A stretch of 64,000 nucleotides of DNA. Source: Oceanitalea stevensii. GTDB lineage: Bacteria; Actinomycetota; Actinomycetes; Actinomycetales; Actinomycetaceae. Where the stretch lies: positions 528,149-592,148 of the forward strand of contig NZ_JACSPO010000001.1 of assembly GCF_014837105.1 (NCBI RefSeq), in the 5' to 3' direction. How positions within the stretch are numbered: the stretch's first letter is position 1; the number at the start of each line of letters is the position of its first letter. Positions 53,115-63,428 of the stretch are shown piece by piece. Below the pieces are notes generated by a model. It did no database searches and was not told the origin of the DNA. It saw only the letters and a program-made list of their open reading frames with translations. A program made the translations under genes and the position numbers.

Positions 53115-53720
53115 GTGACCTCCCCGCGTATCGGCGTCCTGGCTCTCCAGGGTGACGTGCGCGAGCACCTCGCGGCCCTCGAGGCCGCCGGCGCCCACGC
53201 CGTGCCGGTGCGGCGCGCCGGTGAGCTCGCCGCCGTCGACGGTCTCGTCCTCCCGGGCGGGGAGTCGACGACGATCGGCAAGCTGCTCGTCGCCTTCGAC
53301 CTGCTCGCGCAGCTGCGTGAGCTGGTCGGCTCGGGACTGCCCGTCTACGGCTCGTGCGCCGGGATGGTGCTGCTCGCCGACCGGGTGGCCGACGCGCACG
53401 GCCCCCTCGTGGGCGGCATGGACGTCACGGTCCGGCGCAACGCCTTCGGGCGGCAGGTGGACTCCTTCGAGGAGGACCTCCTGGCGCCCGGGCTCGGCAT
53501 CGTCGACGCCCCTCTCCGCGCGGTGTACATCCGGGCGCCGTGGGTGGAGGAGGCGGGTGACGGCGTCGAGGTCCTCGCACGCGTGAGGTCCGGACCCGCC
53601 GCCGGTAGGATCGTGGCAGCTCGACAGGGAGCGCTGCTCGTCACCGCCTTCCACCCGGAGATCAGCGACGACGCACGGGTGCACCGTGCGTTCGTCGACC
53701 TGGTGCGTGCACACGCCTAG
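53115..53720 (+). CDS. pdxT: pyridoxal 5'-phosphate synthase glutaminase subunit PdxT
   Basis: Class I glutamine amidotransferase giving ammonia to PdxS. The 201-residue protein has [17 protein letters not shown] at the start, the GGESTT motif at 49-53, nucleophile C81 in GSCAGM, and the H180-P-E182 pair in TAFHPEIS. Starts at GTG on a probably leaderless message. Confidence 0.96.
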   Translation: MTSPRIGVLALQGDVREHLAALEAAGAHAVPVRRAGELAAVDGLVLPGGESTTIGKLLVAFDLLAQLRELVGSGLPVYGSCAGMVLLADRVADAHGPLVGGMDVTVRRNAFGRQVDSFEEDLLAPGLGIVDAPLRAVYIRAPWVEEAGDGVEVLARVRSGPAAGRIVAARQGALLVTAFHPEISDDARVHRAFVDLVRAHA

Positions 53721-53775
53721 CGCCACCTGTCCCCACCGTCCCCGCGGGGACGCCGTCGTCAGCAAGGAGCACACA

Positions 53776-54534
53776 GTGTCCGGTCACTCCAAGTGGGCAA
53801 CCACCAAGCACAAGAAGGCCGCGATCGACGCGAAGCGGGGCAAGCTCTTCGCCCGCCTCGTCAAGAACATCGAGGTGGCCGCCCGCACGGGCGGAGGCGA
53901 CCCGGCCGGCAACCCCACCCTCTTCGACGCCATCCAGAAGGCGAAGCGGAACTCGGTCCCGGCCGACAACATCGACCGCGCCGTCAAGCGCGGCTCCGGC
54001 GCCGAGGCCGGCGGCGCGGACTACGAGACCATCATGTACGAGGGCTACGCCTCCGGTGGTGTCGCCGTGCTCGTCGAGTGCCTCACCGACAACCGCAACC
54101 GCGCCGCCTCCGACGTCCGCGTCGCCTTCACCCGCAACGGCGGCACGCTCGCCGACCCGGGCTCGGTCTCCTACCTGTTCAACCGGCGTGGCGTCGTCAT
54201 CGTGCCCAAGAGCGACGGCCTCACCGAGGACGACGTCCTCACGGCCGTCCTCGACGCCGGTGCCGAGGAGGTCAACGACCACGGTGAGGCCTTCCAGGTT
54301 CTCAGCGAGGCCAGTGACGTCGTCGCGGTGCGCACCGCGCTGCAGGACGCGGGTCTGGACTACGACTCCGCCGAGGCGCAGTTCGTCCCCTCGATGGAGG
54401 TCGAGGTCGACGTCGAGGGCGCCCGCAAGGTGCTGCGCCTCATCGACGCCCTCGAGGACTGCGACGACGTCCAGAACGTCTTCGCCAACTTCGACGCCTC
54501 CGACGAGGTCCTCGCCGCGCTCGACGAGGACTGA
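53776..54534 (+). CDS. YebC/PmpR family transcriptional regulator
   Basis: A 252-residue YebC protein starting [25 protein letters not shown], with the conserved [23 protein letters not shown] and an [14 protein letters not shown] end. Recent work links YebC proteins to translation of proline stretches as well as to transcription; which applies here is unknown. GTG start with AAGGAG seven bases upstream. First of the yebC-ruvC-ruvA-ruvB run. Confidence 0.95.
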   Translation: MSGHSKWATTKHKKAAIDAKRGKLFARLVKNIEVAARTGGGDPAGNPTLFDAIQKAKRNSVPADNIDRAVKRGSGAEAGGADYETIMYEGYASGGVAVLVECLTDNRNRAASDVRVAFTRNGGTLADPGSVSYLFNRRGVVIVPKSDGLTEDDVLTAVLDAGAEEVNDHGEAFQVLSEASDVVAVRTALQDAGLDYDSAEAQFVPSMEVEVDVEGARKVLRLIDALEDCDDVQNVFANFDASDEVLAALDED

Positions 54535-54587
54535 CGCCGGCGGTGTCGCTCCCGCGGCACGTCCCACCCGGCTGCGACACTGGGGCC

Positions 54588-55166
54588 ATGCGCGTCCTCG
54601 GAGTCGACCCCGGCCTCACCCGTTGCGGCCTGGGCATCGTCGACTCCGACCCGCGCCGCACCCTGTCGCTCGTCGAGGTGGGCGTGCTGCGCACCCCGCC
54701 GGACATGCCGATCCAGCAGCGCCTGCTCACCATCTCGGCGGGCATCGAGGAGTGGATCGTCCGGCACGACGTCGAGGCCGTCGCCGTGGAGCGTGTCTTC
54801 GCCCAGCACAACGTCGCCTCGGTCATGGGCACGGCGCAGGTCGCCGGGCTCGCCATGGTCGCCGCCGCGCGCGCCGGCCTGCCGCTGGGCATGCACACGC
54901 CCAGTGAGGTGAAGGCCGCGGTCACCGGTTCCGGACGCGCCGACAAGCCCCAGGTGCAGGAGATGGTGCGCCGCATCCTGCGGCTCGCCGAGCGTCCCGA
55001 GCCGGCCGACGCCGCCGACGCCCTCGCGCTGGCGGTCTGTCACCTGTGGCGTGGCGGCACCCCCGGCGTCGGTCCTACGGCCCGGCACGCGACGCCGGCG
55101 CAGGAGGCGTGGGCGAGGGCCGAGCTCGCGGCGCGGCGGTCCCGGCCCGTCACCCGCAGCCGGTAA
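54588..55166 (+). CDS. ruvC: Holliday junction resolvase RuvC
   Basis: Endonuclease that resolves Holliday junctions. A 192-residue RNase H-fold protein with acidic residues D7 in [12 protein letters not shown]68 in [13 protein letters not shown], and the paired aspartates in [14 protein letters not shown] (about 142-150). The ATG at 54588 gives the family start; GACACT six bases before it may be the -10 of a leaderless transcript. Confidence 0.96.
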   Translation: MRVLGVDPGLTRCGLGIVDSDPRRTLSLVEVGVLRTPPDMPIQQRLLTISAGIEEWIVRHDVEAVAVERVFAQHNVASVMGTAQVAGLAMVAAARAGLPLGMHTPSEVKAAVTGSGRADKPQVQEMVRRILRLAERPEPADAADALALAVCHLWRGGTPGVGPTARHATPAQEAWARAELAARRSRPVTRSR

Positions 55167-55220
55167 CCTGTTCGCACACACGTTCGCCCGGTCGCGCTCC
55201 GGGCCGGGATTGGAGCAGCA

Positions 55221-55820
55221 GTGATCGCCAGCGTCCGGGGCACCGTCGAGTCCGTGCGGCTCGACTCCGCCGTCGTCGAGGTCGGCGGGATCGGGCTGCG
55301 GGTGCAGGCCACCCCGGCCACCCTCGCCGGCCTGCGGGCCGGTACCGACGCCCGGCTGGCCACCGCACTCGTCGTGCGCGAGGACTCCCTCACCCTCTTC
55401 GGCTTCGCCGACGACGACGAGCGCGAGGTCTTCGAGATCCTCCAGACCGTCAGCGGTGTGGGCCCGCGCCTCGCCCTCGCCGTGCTCGCCGTCCACCAGC
55501 CCGACGAGCTGCGCACCGCCGTCGCCGCGGAGGACGTCGTGGCCCTCACCCGCGTGCCCGGCATCGGCAAGAAGGGCGCCCAGCGGATCCTCCTCGAGAT
55601 CGGGGACAAGCTCGGCCCCGCGCGCGGTGAGGTCCGCGCCGCTCCGGTCGCCACCGACTCCCAGCCCGAGGTCGTCGACGCGCTCGTCCAGCTCGGCTGG
55701 TCCGCGAAGGCCGCCGAGGACGCCGTGAGCGCCGTCCTCGCCGAGCCCGCGGCCGACCGCGACGTCGCCGCGGTGCTGCGCGGCGCGCTCCAGCACCTGG
55801 GAGGCCACGGCCGTGGCTGA
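55221..55820 (+). CDS. ruvA: Holliday junction branch migration protein RuvA
   Basis: Junction-binding subunit of the RuvAB motor. The 199-residue protein has an OB domain ([29 protein letters not shown]), helix-hairpin-helix motifs in [14 protein letters not shown] and [19 protein letters not shown], and a flexible linker before domain III ([22 protein letters not shown]). GTG start after GGAG. Overlaps ruvB by eight bases. Confidence 0.96.
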   Translation: MIASVRGTVESVRLDSAVVEVGGIGLRVQATPATLAGLRAGTDARLATALVVREDSLTLFGFADDDEREVFEILQTVSGVGPRLALAVLAVHQPDELRTAVAAEDVVALTRVPGIGKKGAQRILLEIGDKLGPARGEVRAAPVATDSQPEVVDALVQLGWSAKAAEDAVSAVLAEPAADRDVAAVLRGALQHLGGHGRG

Positions 55821-56835
55821 CGACGCCGCCTTCCTCGACGCCGAGGCCGACGAGCTCGAGCGCGCGGCCGAGGCCGCGCTGCGTCCGCGCCGGCTCGCGG
55901 ACTTCGTCGGGCAGGCGGTGGTCCGCGACCAGCTGGCCCTCGTCCTGGACGCCGCCAAGGCCCGCGGCTCCGCGCCGGACCACGTCCTCCTCTCCGGGCC
56001 GCCCGGGCTCGGCAAGACGACGCTCGCGATGATCATCGCCGCCGAGCTCCAGGGCGCCCTGCGCCTCACCTCCGGGCCTGCCGTCCAGCACCCGGGGGAC
56101 CTCGCGGCGATCCTGTCCTCGCTCCAGGAGCACGACGTCCTGTTCATCGACGAGATCCACCGCCTGGCCCGGCCGGTGGAGGAGATGCTCTACCTCGCGA
56201 TGGAGGACTTCCGCGTCGACGTCGTCGTCGGCAAGGGGCCCGGCGCCACCGCGATCCCGCTCACCCTGCCGCGGTTCACCGTTGTCGGTGCCACCACGCG
56301 CGCCGGCCTGCTGCCGGCCCCGCTGCGGGACCGGTTCGGCTTCACCGGTCACCTGGAGTTCTACTCGCCGGGCGAGCTCGAGCAGGTGCTCAGCCGCAGC
56401 GCCCGGCTCCTCGGTGCCGAGCTCGAGCCGGCCGCGGCCGCCGAGCTCGCCGGCCGCTCCCGGGGCACGCCCCGGATCGCCAACCGGCTGCTGCGGCGCG
56501 TGCAGGACTGGGCCCAGGTGCGGGGGACCGGCTCCCTCGACCTCGCCGCCACGCACGCCGCCCTCGCGCTCTTCGAGGTCGACGAGCGCGGCCTGGACCG
56601 CCTCGACCGCTCGGTGCTCCGCGCCCTGTGCGAGCGCTTCGGCGGCGGGCCGGTGGGGCTGTCCACGCTCGCCGTCGCCGTGGGGGAGGAGCCCGAGACC
56701 GTCGAGACCGTCGCCGAGCCCTTCCTCGTGCGCGAGGGCCTCGTCTCGCGCACGCCCCGGGGACGCGTCGCCACCGCTGCCGCCTACGAGCACCTCGGCC
56801 TCGCCCGGCCCGACGACGGCGCACTCTGGGGCTGA
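55813..56835 (+). CDS. ruvB: Holliday junction branch migration ATPase RuvB
   Basis: AAA+ helicase motor of branch migration. The 340-residue protein has Walker A GPPGLGKT at 62-69, Walker B with DEIH at 113-116, sensor 1 VGATTRAG and the arginine finger in PLRDRFGF, and a winged-helix C terminus. GTG start within the end of ruvA. Confidence 0.97.
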   Translation: MADDAAFLDAEADELERAAEAALRPRRLADFVGQAVVRDQLALVLDAAKARGSAPDHVLLSGPPGLGKTTLAMIIAAELQGALRLTSGPAVQHPGDLAAILSSLQEHDVLFIDEIHRLARPVEEMLYLAMEDFRVDVVVGKGPGATAIPLTLPRFTVVGATTRAGLLPAPLRDRFGFTGHLEFYSPGELEQVLSRSARLLGAELEPAAAAELAGRSRGTPRIANRLLRRVQDWAQVRGTGSLDLAATHAALALFEVDERGLDRLDRSVLRALCERFGGGPVGLSTLAVAVGEEPETVETVAEPFLVREGLVSRTPRGRVATAAAYEHLGLARPDDGALWG

Positions 56836-56864
56836 GGCGGTTTCGTCCTGTCAGCCGCGTCACC

Positions 56865-56870
56865 TAGACT
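56865..56870 (+). promoter_or_regulatory. -10 element of the yajC-secD-secF run
   Basis: TAGACT in the 103-base gap after ruvB. It would give a leader of about 60 bases; AAGGGAG at 56925-56931 is the ribosome-binding site of yajC. Confidence 0.4.
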
Positions 56871-56938
56871 CAATCAGTATTTTGCCGCCGGTGAGACGCG
56901 CCCTGTCGCGATCCCGCCGCCACCAAGGGAGTAGTGCC

Positions 56939-57334
56939 GTGGAGTTCCTCATCCTCATCGCCGTGTTCGGACTCATGATGTGGATGATGTCCCGAGGGGC
57001 GAAGAAGCAGCGCCAGGCCGCCGCCGAGCTGCGCAACAGCCTCGAGGTCGGCCAGCAGGTCATGACCGCCTCCGGCTTCTTCGGCACGATCGTCGACGTC
57101 GACGGCGACGTCATCACCCTCGAGTCCACCCCCGGCGTCGAGACCATGTGGAAGCGCGAGGCGATCCACTCCGTCACCGAGCCGCCCTTTGCGGTCGTGG
57201 ACGAGGAGACCGCCGACGACGAGGACGTCACCACGGTCGAGGTCCCCGACGACGCCTCCTCGCTCACCCGCGCGGACGAGCCCGCCTCGACCGACGAGCG
57301 CCCCGGCGACGAGAGCGACGAGCGGCGCGCCTGA
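56939..57334 (+). CDS. yajC: preprotein translocase subunit YajC
   Basis: A 131-residue single-pass membrane protein: helix at residues 2-17 (EFLILIAVFGLMMWMM), the basic SRGAKKQRQ, and the family core VGQQVMTASGFFGTIVDVDGDVITLE. The last 50 residues are acidic and disordered. Accessory subunit of SecDF. GTG start with AAGGGAG upstream. Confidence 0.92.
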   Translation: MEFLILIAVFGLMMWMMSRGAKKQRQAAAELRNSLEVGQQVMTASGFFGTIVDVDGDVITLESTPGVETMWKREAIHSVTEPPFAVVDEETADDEDVTTVEVPDDASSLTRADEPASTDERPGDESDERRA

Positions 57335-57363
57335 GCGCCCCTCCACACAGAGAGAAGATCGCG

Positions 57364-59337
57364 TTGGCGACAACCGCCCCACGCCCGCTGCGCAGGATCA
57401 TCGTCCTGCTCGTCATCGTCGCAGCGATGTTCGGTTCCGTTGCGATCGCCCAGCAGCTGGGTGACGACGACGCCGAGGGGGGCGCGTCCTTCGCGCCCGG
57501 CCTGGCCCTCGACCTCGAGGGCGGCGTCCAGCTCATCCTCACCCCGCGGCTCGACCCGGACGCCGAGGGCGGCGACGGTGAGATCACCGACGACGACATC
57601 GACCAGGCGATCGAGATCATCCGCCAGCGTGTCGACGCCTCCGGCGTCGCCGAGGCCGAGATCACCCGGCAGGGCTCGGCCAACATCGTCGTCGGCCTTC
57701 CCGGCCGGCCCGACGAGGCCACCCTCGACCTCGTGCGCCAGTCGGCGGAGCTGCGCTTCCGCCCGGTCCTCTCGATGACCGACCCGACGCCGATCGACCC
57801 CGGCCAGGAGGGCCTGCCCACCGGCCCCGAGGGTGACGCCGAGGCCGGTGCACCGGAGGACGGCGAGGAGACCACCGAGGAGCCGGCGGCCGACGAGACC
57901 ACCGCCGAGAGCGAGGCCACCGAGGCGCCCGCCGACGACGCGGCCACCGAGGCGCCCGCCGACGGCGAGGAGCCCGCCGACGCGGACCGCGCGGCGATCG
58001 AGGAGGCGGCCTTCGCCGTCGCCGACGAGAACGGCGACGGCGAGCTCTCGACCACCCCGGCGACCGAGCCGACGAGCAACAGCGACGTCGCCTGGATCAC
58101 CGAGCAGCTCGTCTACGACCTCTACACCCTGGACTGCACCGACCCGGCGAACCTCGTCGGCGGCGTCCAGGACGCAGCCGACCAGCCGCTCGTCTCCTGC
58201 GCCCAGGACGGGACGACGAAGTTCGTCCTCGGTCCCGTGGACGTCGAGGGCACGCAGGTCGAGTCCGCCGGCTCCGGCCTCGAGGTCACCCAGGGCGGCG
58301 TGACGACCAACAACTGGGTCGTCGACATCGAGTTCAACGGCGAGGGCACCGAACGCTTCGCCGAGGTCTCCCAGCGGCTGGTCGCCCAGCAGCCGCCGCA
58401 GAACCAGTTCGGCATCGTCCTGGACGGCCTTGTCGTGTCCGCGCCCCGGATGAACCAGGCGATTCTCGACGGACAGGCGCAGATCTCCGGCAGCTTCACC
58501 CGCGAGAGCGCCAACACGCTCGCCAACCAGCTGAACTTCGGCTCCCTGCCGCTCAACTTCGAGGTGCAGAGCGAGGAGCAGATCTCCGCGACCCTCGGCT
58601 CCGAGCACCTGCGCAGCGGGCTCATCGCCGGCCTCGGGGGCCTCCTGCTCGTCGCGCTGTACCTCCTGTGGCAGTACCGCGGCCTCGCGGTCGTGGCGGT
58701 GAGCAGCCTCCTCATCGCCGCCGTCACGACCTATGGCGCGATCATCGTGCTGTCCTGGCTCCAGGGCTACCGGCTGTCCCTCGCCGGTGTGGCGGGACTG
58801 ATCGTCGCCGTCGGCATCACGGCGGACTCCTTCATCCTCTACTTCGAGCGAATCCGCGACGAGATTCGCGACGGCCGGACCCTCGAGGGCGCTGTGGAGC
58901 ACGGCTGGAACCGTGCGAAGCGGACGATCGTCGTCTCCGACCTCGTCACCCTCCTCGCCGCGGTCATCCTCTACTTCCTCGCGGTCGGCGGCGTGCGCGG
59001 CTTCGCGTTCACGCTCGGCCTCACGACGCTCATCGACCTCGTCGTCGTCTACCTCTTCACCCACCCGACCATGCAGCTGCTCATCCGCACGCGCTTCTTC
59101 GGCGAGGGGCACCGCCTGTCGGGCCTCAACCCCGAGAGCATCGGCGTCGACCCCGCGCGCTACCGCGGCCGTGGTCGCGTCGGTGAGGCGCGGACGCGGC
59201 CCGCCGCCACCACCCGGAAGGAACCCGCGCGTGAGAAGCAGCCCGTGGGTGCCGGCCGGATGACGATCGCGGAACGGCGGGCGGCCGAGCGCCGCGCCGC
59301 CGAGCAGGCGACGACCACCGAGGAGGAGGGCCGATGA
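57364..59337 (+). CDS. secD: protein translocase subunit SecD
   Basis: Proton-driven accessory subunit of the Sec translocon. A 657-residue protein: first membrane helix at about 10-30, large extracytoplasmic P1 domain, then five helices from about 420 with the D/E-G-rich SLAGVAGLIVAVGITADSFILYFERIRDE motif, and a basic C-terminal tail. The start appears to be TTG at 57364, preceded by AGAGAGAAG; no in-frame ATG or GTG lies near. Residues about 150-220 are a low-complexity acid/Thr/Pro/Ala insertion in P1. Stop overlaps the secF ATG. Confidence 0.94.
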   Translation: MATTAPRPLRRIIVLLVIVAAMFGSVAIAQQLGDDDAEGGASFAPGLALDLEGGVQLILTPRLDPDAEGGDGEITDDDIDQAIEIIRQRVDASGVAEAEITRQGSANIVVGLPGRPDEATLDLVRQSAELRFRPVLSMTDPTPIDPGQEGLPTGPEGDAEAGAPEDGEETTEEPAADETTAESEATEAPADDAATEAPADGEEPADADRAAIEEAAFAVADENGDGELSTTPATEPTSNSDVAWITEQLVYDLYTLDCTDPANLVGGVQDAADQPLVSCAQDGTTKFVLGPVDVEGTQVESAGSGLEVTQGGVTTNNWVVDIEFNGEGTERFAEVSQRLVAQQPPQNQFGIVLDGLVVSAPRMNQAILDGQAQISGSFTRESANTLANQLNFGSLPLNFEVQSEEQISATLGSEHLRSGLIAGLGGLLLVALYLLWQYRGLAVVAVSSLLIAAVTTYGAIIVLSWLQGYRLSLAGVAGLIVAVGITADSFILYFERIRDEIRDGRTLEGAVEHGWNRAKRTIVVSDLVTLLAAVILYFLAVGGVRGFAFTLGLTTLIDLVVVYLFTHPTMQLLIRTRFFGEGHRLSGLNPESIGVDPARYRGRGRVGEARTRPAATTRKEPAREKQPVGAGRMTIAERRAAERRAAEQATTTEEEGR

Positions 59338-60452
59338 CCCGCCTGTCCCAGCTGGGCAACGAGCTCCACACCGGCAACCGCTCCTTCCCCTTCGTCGAGC
59401 GTCGCCGTACCTGGCTCACCGTCGCGGCCGTGCTCGTCCTGCTCTCCGTGCTCCTCGTCGCCTTCAAGGGCATCAACGCCGGCATCGAGTTCACCGGTGG
59501 CTCGCAGTTCACCGTCACGGGCACGCAGAACCTGGAGGAGCAGCCCGCCCACGACGTCGTCGCGGAGGTCGGTACCGGCCAGGTCGCTCGGGTCACGACG
59601 GTCGGCTCGACGTCGGTGCGCGTGCAGACCGAGGAGCTCACCACCGAGCAGACCGACGCCGTGCGTCAGGGTCTGGCCGAGGCGTACGACGTGCCCGAGG
59701 CGGACGTCGCCTCCACCTTCATCGGCCCCTCCTGGGGGCAGGACATCACGCGCCAGGCGCTCGTGGGCCTGCTCGTCTTCGTCGTGCTCGTGACGATCGT
59801 GCTCTCGGTCTACTTCCGCAGCTGGCAGATGGCCGGGGCGGCCCTCGTCTCGCTCATCAACGACCTCCTGCTCACCGTGGGCGTGTACGCCCTCGTCGGG
59901 TGGGAGGTCACCCCGGCCACGGTGATCGGACTCCTGACGATCCTCGGCTACTCGCTCTACGACACGGTCGTCGTCTTCGACAAGGTCCGGGAGAACACCC
60001 AGGACCTCGACGAGCAGCACGAGCGGACCTACGCCGAGCTGTCCAACCTCGCGGTCAACCAGACCCTGGTCCGGTCGATCAACACCTCGCTCACCTCGCT
60101 GCTGCCGGTCGGGTCGATCCTCTTCGTCGGTGCGCTCCTCCTCGGCGCCGGGACGCTGCGCGACATCGCCCTCGCGCTGTTCGTCGGCATGTTCGTCTCG
60201 ACTGTGTCCTCCGTCTTCGTCGCCACACCGCTGCAGGTGATCCTCCAGCAGCGCAGCGAGGACATCCGTCAGCACACCGACGACGTCCTCGAGCGCCGTC
60301 GCCGCCGGACGGCCAAGGACACCGCGGCCGTCGCGGCCGCCCCGGCCGCCCCGGCCGCCCCGGCCGCCGCGGCGGCTCCCGAGGAGAGCACGGTCGCCGG
60401 GACCCACCGCGGCCAGGCGGCCCAGCCCAAGCGCCGGAAGGGGCGACGATGA
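59334..60452 (+). CDS. secF: protein translocase subunit SecF
   Basis: Partner of SecD. A 372-residue protein with first helix at about 25-45, GIEFTGGSQFTV at the start of the outer domain, and a five-helix block with TVIGLLTILGYSLYDTVVVFDKVREN. The C-terminal tail contains an alanine/proline repeat (coded by GCC/CCG triplets around 60327-60375) and ends basic. ATG overlaps the secD stop and its stop overlaps apt (ATGA). Confidence 0.96.
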   Translation: MTRLSQLGNELHTGNRSFPFVERRRTWLTVAAVLVLLSVLLVAFKGINAGIEFTGGSQFTVTGTQNLEEQPAHDVVAEVGTGQVARVTTVGSTSVRVQTEELTTEQTDAVRQGLAEAYDVPEADVASTFIGPSWGQDITRQALVGLLVFVVLVTIVLSVYFRSWQMAGAALVSLINDLLLTVGVYALVGWEVTPATVIGLLTILGYSLYDTVVVFDKVRENTQDLDEQHERTYAELSNLAVNQTLVRSINTSLTSLLPVGSILFVGALLLGAGTLRDIALALFVGMFVSTVSSVFVATPLQVILQQRSEDIRQHTDDVLERRRRRTAKDTAAVAAAPAAPAAPAAAAAPEESTVAGTHRGQAAQPKRRKGRR

Positions 60453-60985
60453 CCGACTTTCCCGAGGAGCTCACCCAGCTGCTCGACTCCCACGTCCGTG
60501 AGGTTCCGGACTTCCCCGAGCCCGGGGTCCTGTTCCGGGACATCACGCCACTGCTCGCCGACGGTCCCGCGTTCGCAGCGCTCGTCGACGCGCTGGCCGA
60601 GCGCTACCGCGGCAAGGTCGACGCCGTCGCCGGGCTCGAGTCGCGCGGCTTCATCCTCGCGGCGCCGCTCGCCCACGCGCTCGGCGTCGGGATGATCACC
60701 ATCCGCAAGGCCGGGCGTCTGCCCGGGCCCGTCACCGGGGTGGACTACACCCTGGAGTACGGGACGGCGCGGCTGGAGCTGCGGCCCGAGACCGTGACGG
60801 CGGACCAGCGGGTCCTCATCATCGACGACGTCCTCGCCACCGGGGGCACCGCCCGCGCCGCCATCGAGCTCATCGAGGGCGCCGGGGCTCGCGTGGCGGG
60901 CCTGACGATGCTCCTCGAGCTCGACGAGCTGCGCGGCCGCGAGCAGCTGACCGACTACCCGCTGGACAGCATCCTGCGCTACTGA
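60449..60985 (+). CDS. apt: adenine phosphoribosyltransferase
   Basis: Salvages adenine to AMP with PRPP. A 178-residue protein with DFPEPGVLFRDITPLL at 21-36, AGLESRGFILAAPLA, RKAGRLPG and the PRPP-binding VLIIDDVLATGGTA at 122-135. Coupled to secF and next to rel, the usual actinobacterial order. Confidence 0.96.
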   Translation: MTDFPEELTQLLDSHVREVPDFPEPGVLFRDITPLLADGPAFAALVDALAERYRGKVDAVAGLESRGFILAAPLAHALGVGMITIRKAGRLPGPVTGVDYTLEYGTARLELRPETVTADQRVLIIDDVLATGGTARAAIELIEGAGARVAGLTMLLELDELRGREQLTDYPLDSILRY

Positions 60986-61020
60986 CGGCCCCCGGTGCTC
61001 GGATCCGCCGCCACGCTGCC

Positions 61021-61026
61021 TAGAAT
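61021..61026 (+). promoter_or_regulatory. -10 element of rel, leaderless
   Basis: TAGAAT lies six bases before the ATG at 61033 and three before a GTG at 61030. The spacing favours the ATG. No ribosome-binding site apart from GGGG inside this gap. Confidence 0.5.
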
Positions 61027-61032
61027 GGGGTG

Positions 61033-63333
61033 ATGGCGGAGGAGACGGTCACCGGCGCAGGCCCGGACGCACGCGGACCCCGGGTGCGGTCGCGCTTCGC
61101 GCTGCTCGGCTCGCGCGGGCACAGCGCCTCCCCGGCGATCGAGCCGGTCCTCCACGCCCTGAGGTCCAACCACCCGCGGGCCGACACCGCGCTGATCGAG
61201 CGGGCCTTCACCGTCGCCGAGCGTGCTCACCGCGGGCAGCTGCGCAAGAGCGGTGACCCGTACATCACCCACCCCGTCGCCGTGACGACCATCCTCGCGG
61301 AGCTCGGGATGACGGTGCCCACCCTGGCGGCGGCGCTGCTCCACGACACCGTCGAGGACACCGACTACTCCCTCCAGCAGCTGCGCAGCGAGTTCGGTGA
61401 GGAGATCGCCCTCCTCGTCGACGGCGTCACCAAGCTCGACAAGGTCACCTACGGTGAGGCCGCCGAGGCCGAGACGGTCCGCAAGATGGTCGTCGCCATG
61501 GCGCGGGACATCCGGGTGCTCGTCATCAAGCTCGCCGACCGTCTCCACAACGCCCGCACGTGGAAGTACGTCTCGGCGGCCTCCGCGGGGCGCAAGGCCC
61601 GCGAGACCCTCGAGATCTACGCCCCGCTCGCGCACCGGCTGGGCATGAACACGATCAAGTGGGAGCTGGAGGACCTGTCCTTCGCCACCCTCTACCCCAA
61701 GGTCTACGACGAGATCGTCCATCTCGTCGCCGAGCGGGCCCCGGCGCGTGACGAGTACCTGTCCACCGTGCGTGGCCAGATCGAGTCGGACCTGCGCTCG
61801 AACAAGATCCGCGCGACGGTCACCGGCCGGCCCAAGCACTACTACTCGATCTACCAGAAGATGATCGTGCGCGGCCGCGACTTCGACGACATCTTCGACC
61901 TCGTCGGCGTCCGCATCCTCGTCGACTCGGTCAAGGACTGCTACGCCGTCCTCGGCACGATGCACGCGCGCTGGAACCCCCTGCCCGGGCGGTTCAAGGA
62001 CTACATCGCGATGCCGAAGTTCAACCTCTACCAGTCGCTCCACACGACCGTCATCGGTCCGGGTGGCAAGCCGGTGGAGATCCAGATCCGCACCCACGAC
62101 ATGCACCGCCGGGCGGAGTACGGCGTCGCGGCCCACTGGAAGTACAAGGAGGCCGCGCGCGGCCGGACCGTCGACGCCCCCAAGGGCGCGGAGGAGATGG
62201 GCTGGTTGCGCCAGCTCGTCGACTGGCAGCGCGAGACCGCCGACCCCGGTGAGTTCCTCGACTCGTTGCGCTTCGAGATCTCCGGCTCCCAGGTCTACGT
62301 CTTCACCCCCAAGGGCGACGTCATGGCCCTGGCACCGGGCGCGACCCCCGTGGACTTCGCCTACGCCGTCCACACCGAGGTGGGCCACCGGACCGTGGGC
62401 GCCCGCGTCAACGGACGCCTCGTGTCCCTGGAGTCGCGGCTCGAGAACGGTGACACCGTCGAGGTGTTCACCTCCAAGTCCGAGTCGGCCGGCCCGAGCC
62501 GTGACTGGCTCAACTTCGTCACCACCCCTCGCGCCCGCAACAAGATCCGGGCCTGGTTCACCAAGGAGCGCCGCGAGGAGGCGATCGAGGCCGGCAAGGG
62601 GCTCATCGCCCGGGCCATGCGCAAGCAGAACCTGCCGATCCAGCGCCTCATGTCGCACGACACCCTCACCGCGCTCGCGCACGAGATGAACTACGCCGAC
62701 GTGTCGGCGCTGTACGCCGCGGTGGGCGAGAGCCAGGTGTCGGCGACCAACATCGTCCAAAAGCTCGTCCAGTCGATGGGCGGGGAGTCCGGCGCCGAGG
62801 AGGACCTCGCCGAGGCGACGATGCCGGGGGAGAGCCGGCCCCGGCTGCGGGCGGGGGACCCGGGGATCGTCGTCAAGGGCATGGACTCCGGCGACCTGTG
62901 GGTCAAGCTGGCCCGCTGCTGCACCCCGGTGCCCGGTGACCCCGTCGTCGGATTCGTCACGCGCGGCTCGGGCGTCTCGGTGCACCGCACCGACTGCGGC
63001 AACCTCGAGAGCCTGCGCAACGAGCCCGAGCGCATGGTGGACGTCGAGTGGTCGCTGCACGGCCAGAGCTCCTTCCTCGTCCAGATCCAGGTCGAGGCGC
63101 TCGACCGTGCCGGCCTGCTCTCCGACGTCACCCGGGTGCTGTCGGACAACCACGTCAACATCCTCTCGGCCTCGGTCCAGACGAGCCGCGACCGCGTGGC
63201 CCTGTCGAAGTTCGTCTTCGAGATGGCCGAGCCCTCCCACCTCGGGCACGTCCTGTCCGCGGTCCGGCGCATCGACGGCGTCTTCGACGTCTACCGGATC
63301 ACCGGTGCCCGGTCCGAGGCCCGGATGACGTAG
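61033..63333 (+). CDS. rel: bifunctional (p)ppGpp synthetase/hydrolase Rel
   Basis: Makes and degrades the alarmone (p)ppGpp in the stringent response. The 766-residue protein has the HD hydrolase domain (H104-D105 in [11 protein letters not shown]), the synthetase domain with [31 protein letters not shown] and [21 protein letters not shown], a TGS domain ([27 protein letters not shown]), a zinc-finger region with [11 protein letters not shown], and a C-terminal ACT domain. I start at ATG 61033; GTG 61030 adds one residue. Confidence 0.97.
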   Translation: MAEETVTGAGPDARGPRVRSRFALLGSRGHSASPAIEPVLHALRSNHPRADTALIERAFTVAERAHRGQLRKSGDPYITHPVAVTTILAELGMTVPTLAAALLHDTVEDTDYSLQQLRSEFGEEIALLVDGVTKLDKVTYGEAAEAETVRKMVVAMARDIRVLVIKLADRLHNARTWKYVSAASAGRKARETLEIYAPLAHRLGMNTIKWELEDLSFATLYPKVYDEIVHLVAERAPARDEYLSTVRGQIESDLRSNKIRATVTGRPKHYYSIYQKMIVRGRDFDDIFDLVGVRILVDSVKDCYAVLGTMHARWNPLPGRFKDYIAMPKFNLYQSLHTTVIGPGGKPVEIQIRTHDMHRRAEYGVAAHWKYKEAARGRTVDAPKGAEEMGWLRQLVDWQRETADPGEFLDSLRFEISGSQVYVFTPKGDVMALAPGATPVDFAYAVHTEVGHRTVGARVNGRLVSLESRLENGDTVEVFTSKSESAGPSRDWLNFVTTPRARNKIRAWFTKERREEAIEAGKGLIARAMRKQNLPIQRLMSHDTLTALAHEMNYADVSALYAAVGESQVSATNIVQKLVQSMGGESGAEEDLAEATMPGESRPRLRAGDPGIVVKGMDSGDLWVKLARCCTPVPGDPVVGFVTRGSGVSVHRTDCGNLESLRNEPERMVDVEWSLHGQSSFLVQIQVEALDRAGLLSDVTRVLSDNHVNILSASVQTSRDRVALSKFVFEMAEPSHLGHVLSAVRRIDGVFDVYRITGARSEARMT

Positions 63334-63387
63334 GCGGGTCCTCCACAGCACCCGCCTCACGCTCGGGCCGTCCACAGCGGACGGCCC
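63332..63387 (+). terminator. paired hairpins after rel
   Basis: Two stems: AGGCGGGT (63332-63339) with ACCCGCCT (63350-63357), and GGGCCGTCC (63365-63373) with GGACGGCCC (63379-63387). They follow the stop codon directly. No T-run, so termination is likely but not certain. Confidence 0.5.
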
Positions 63388-63428
63388 CCGCCCAGCGCAG
63401 CGTCCGACGGCGGGGGCAGGCTCGGCCC

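Noticed and set aside
60327..60375. GCC/CCG repeat as a possible mobile or regulatory repeat
   Set aside because: It is in frame and codes an Ala/Pro linker in the SecF tail, common in Actinobacteria.
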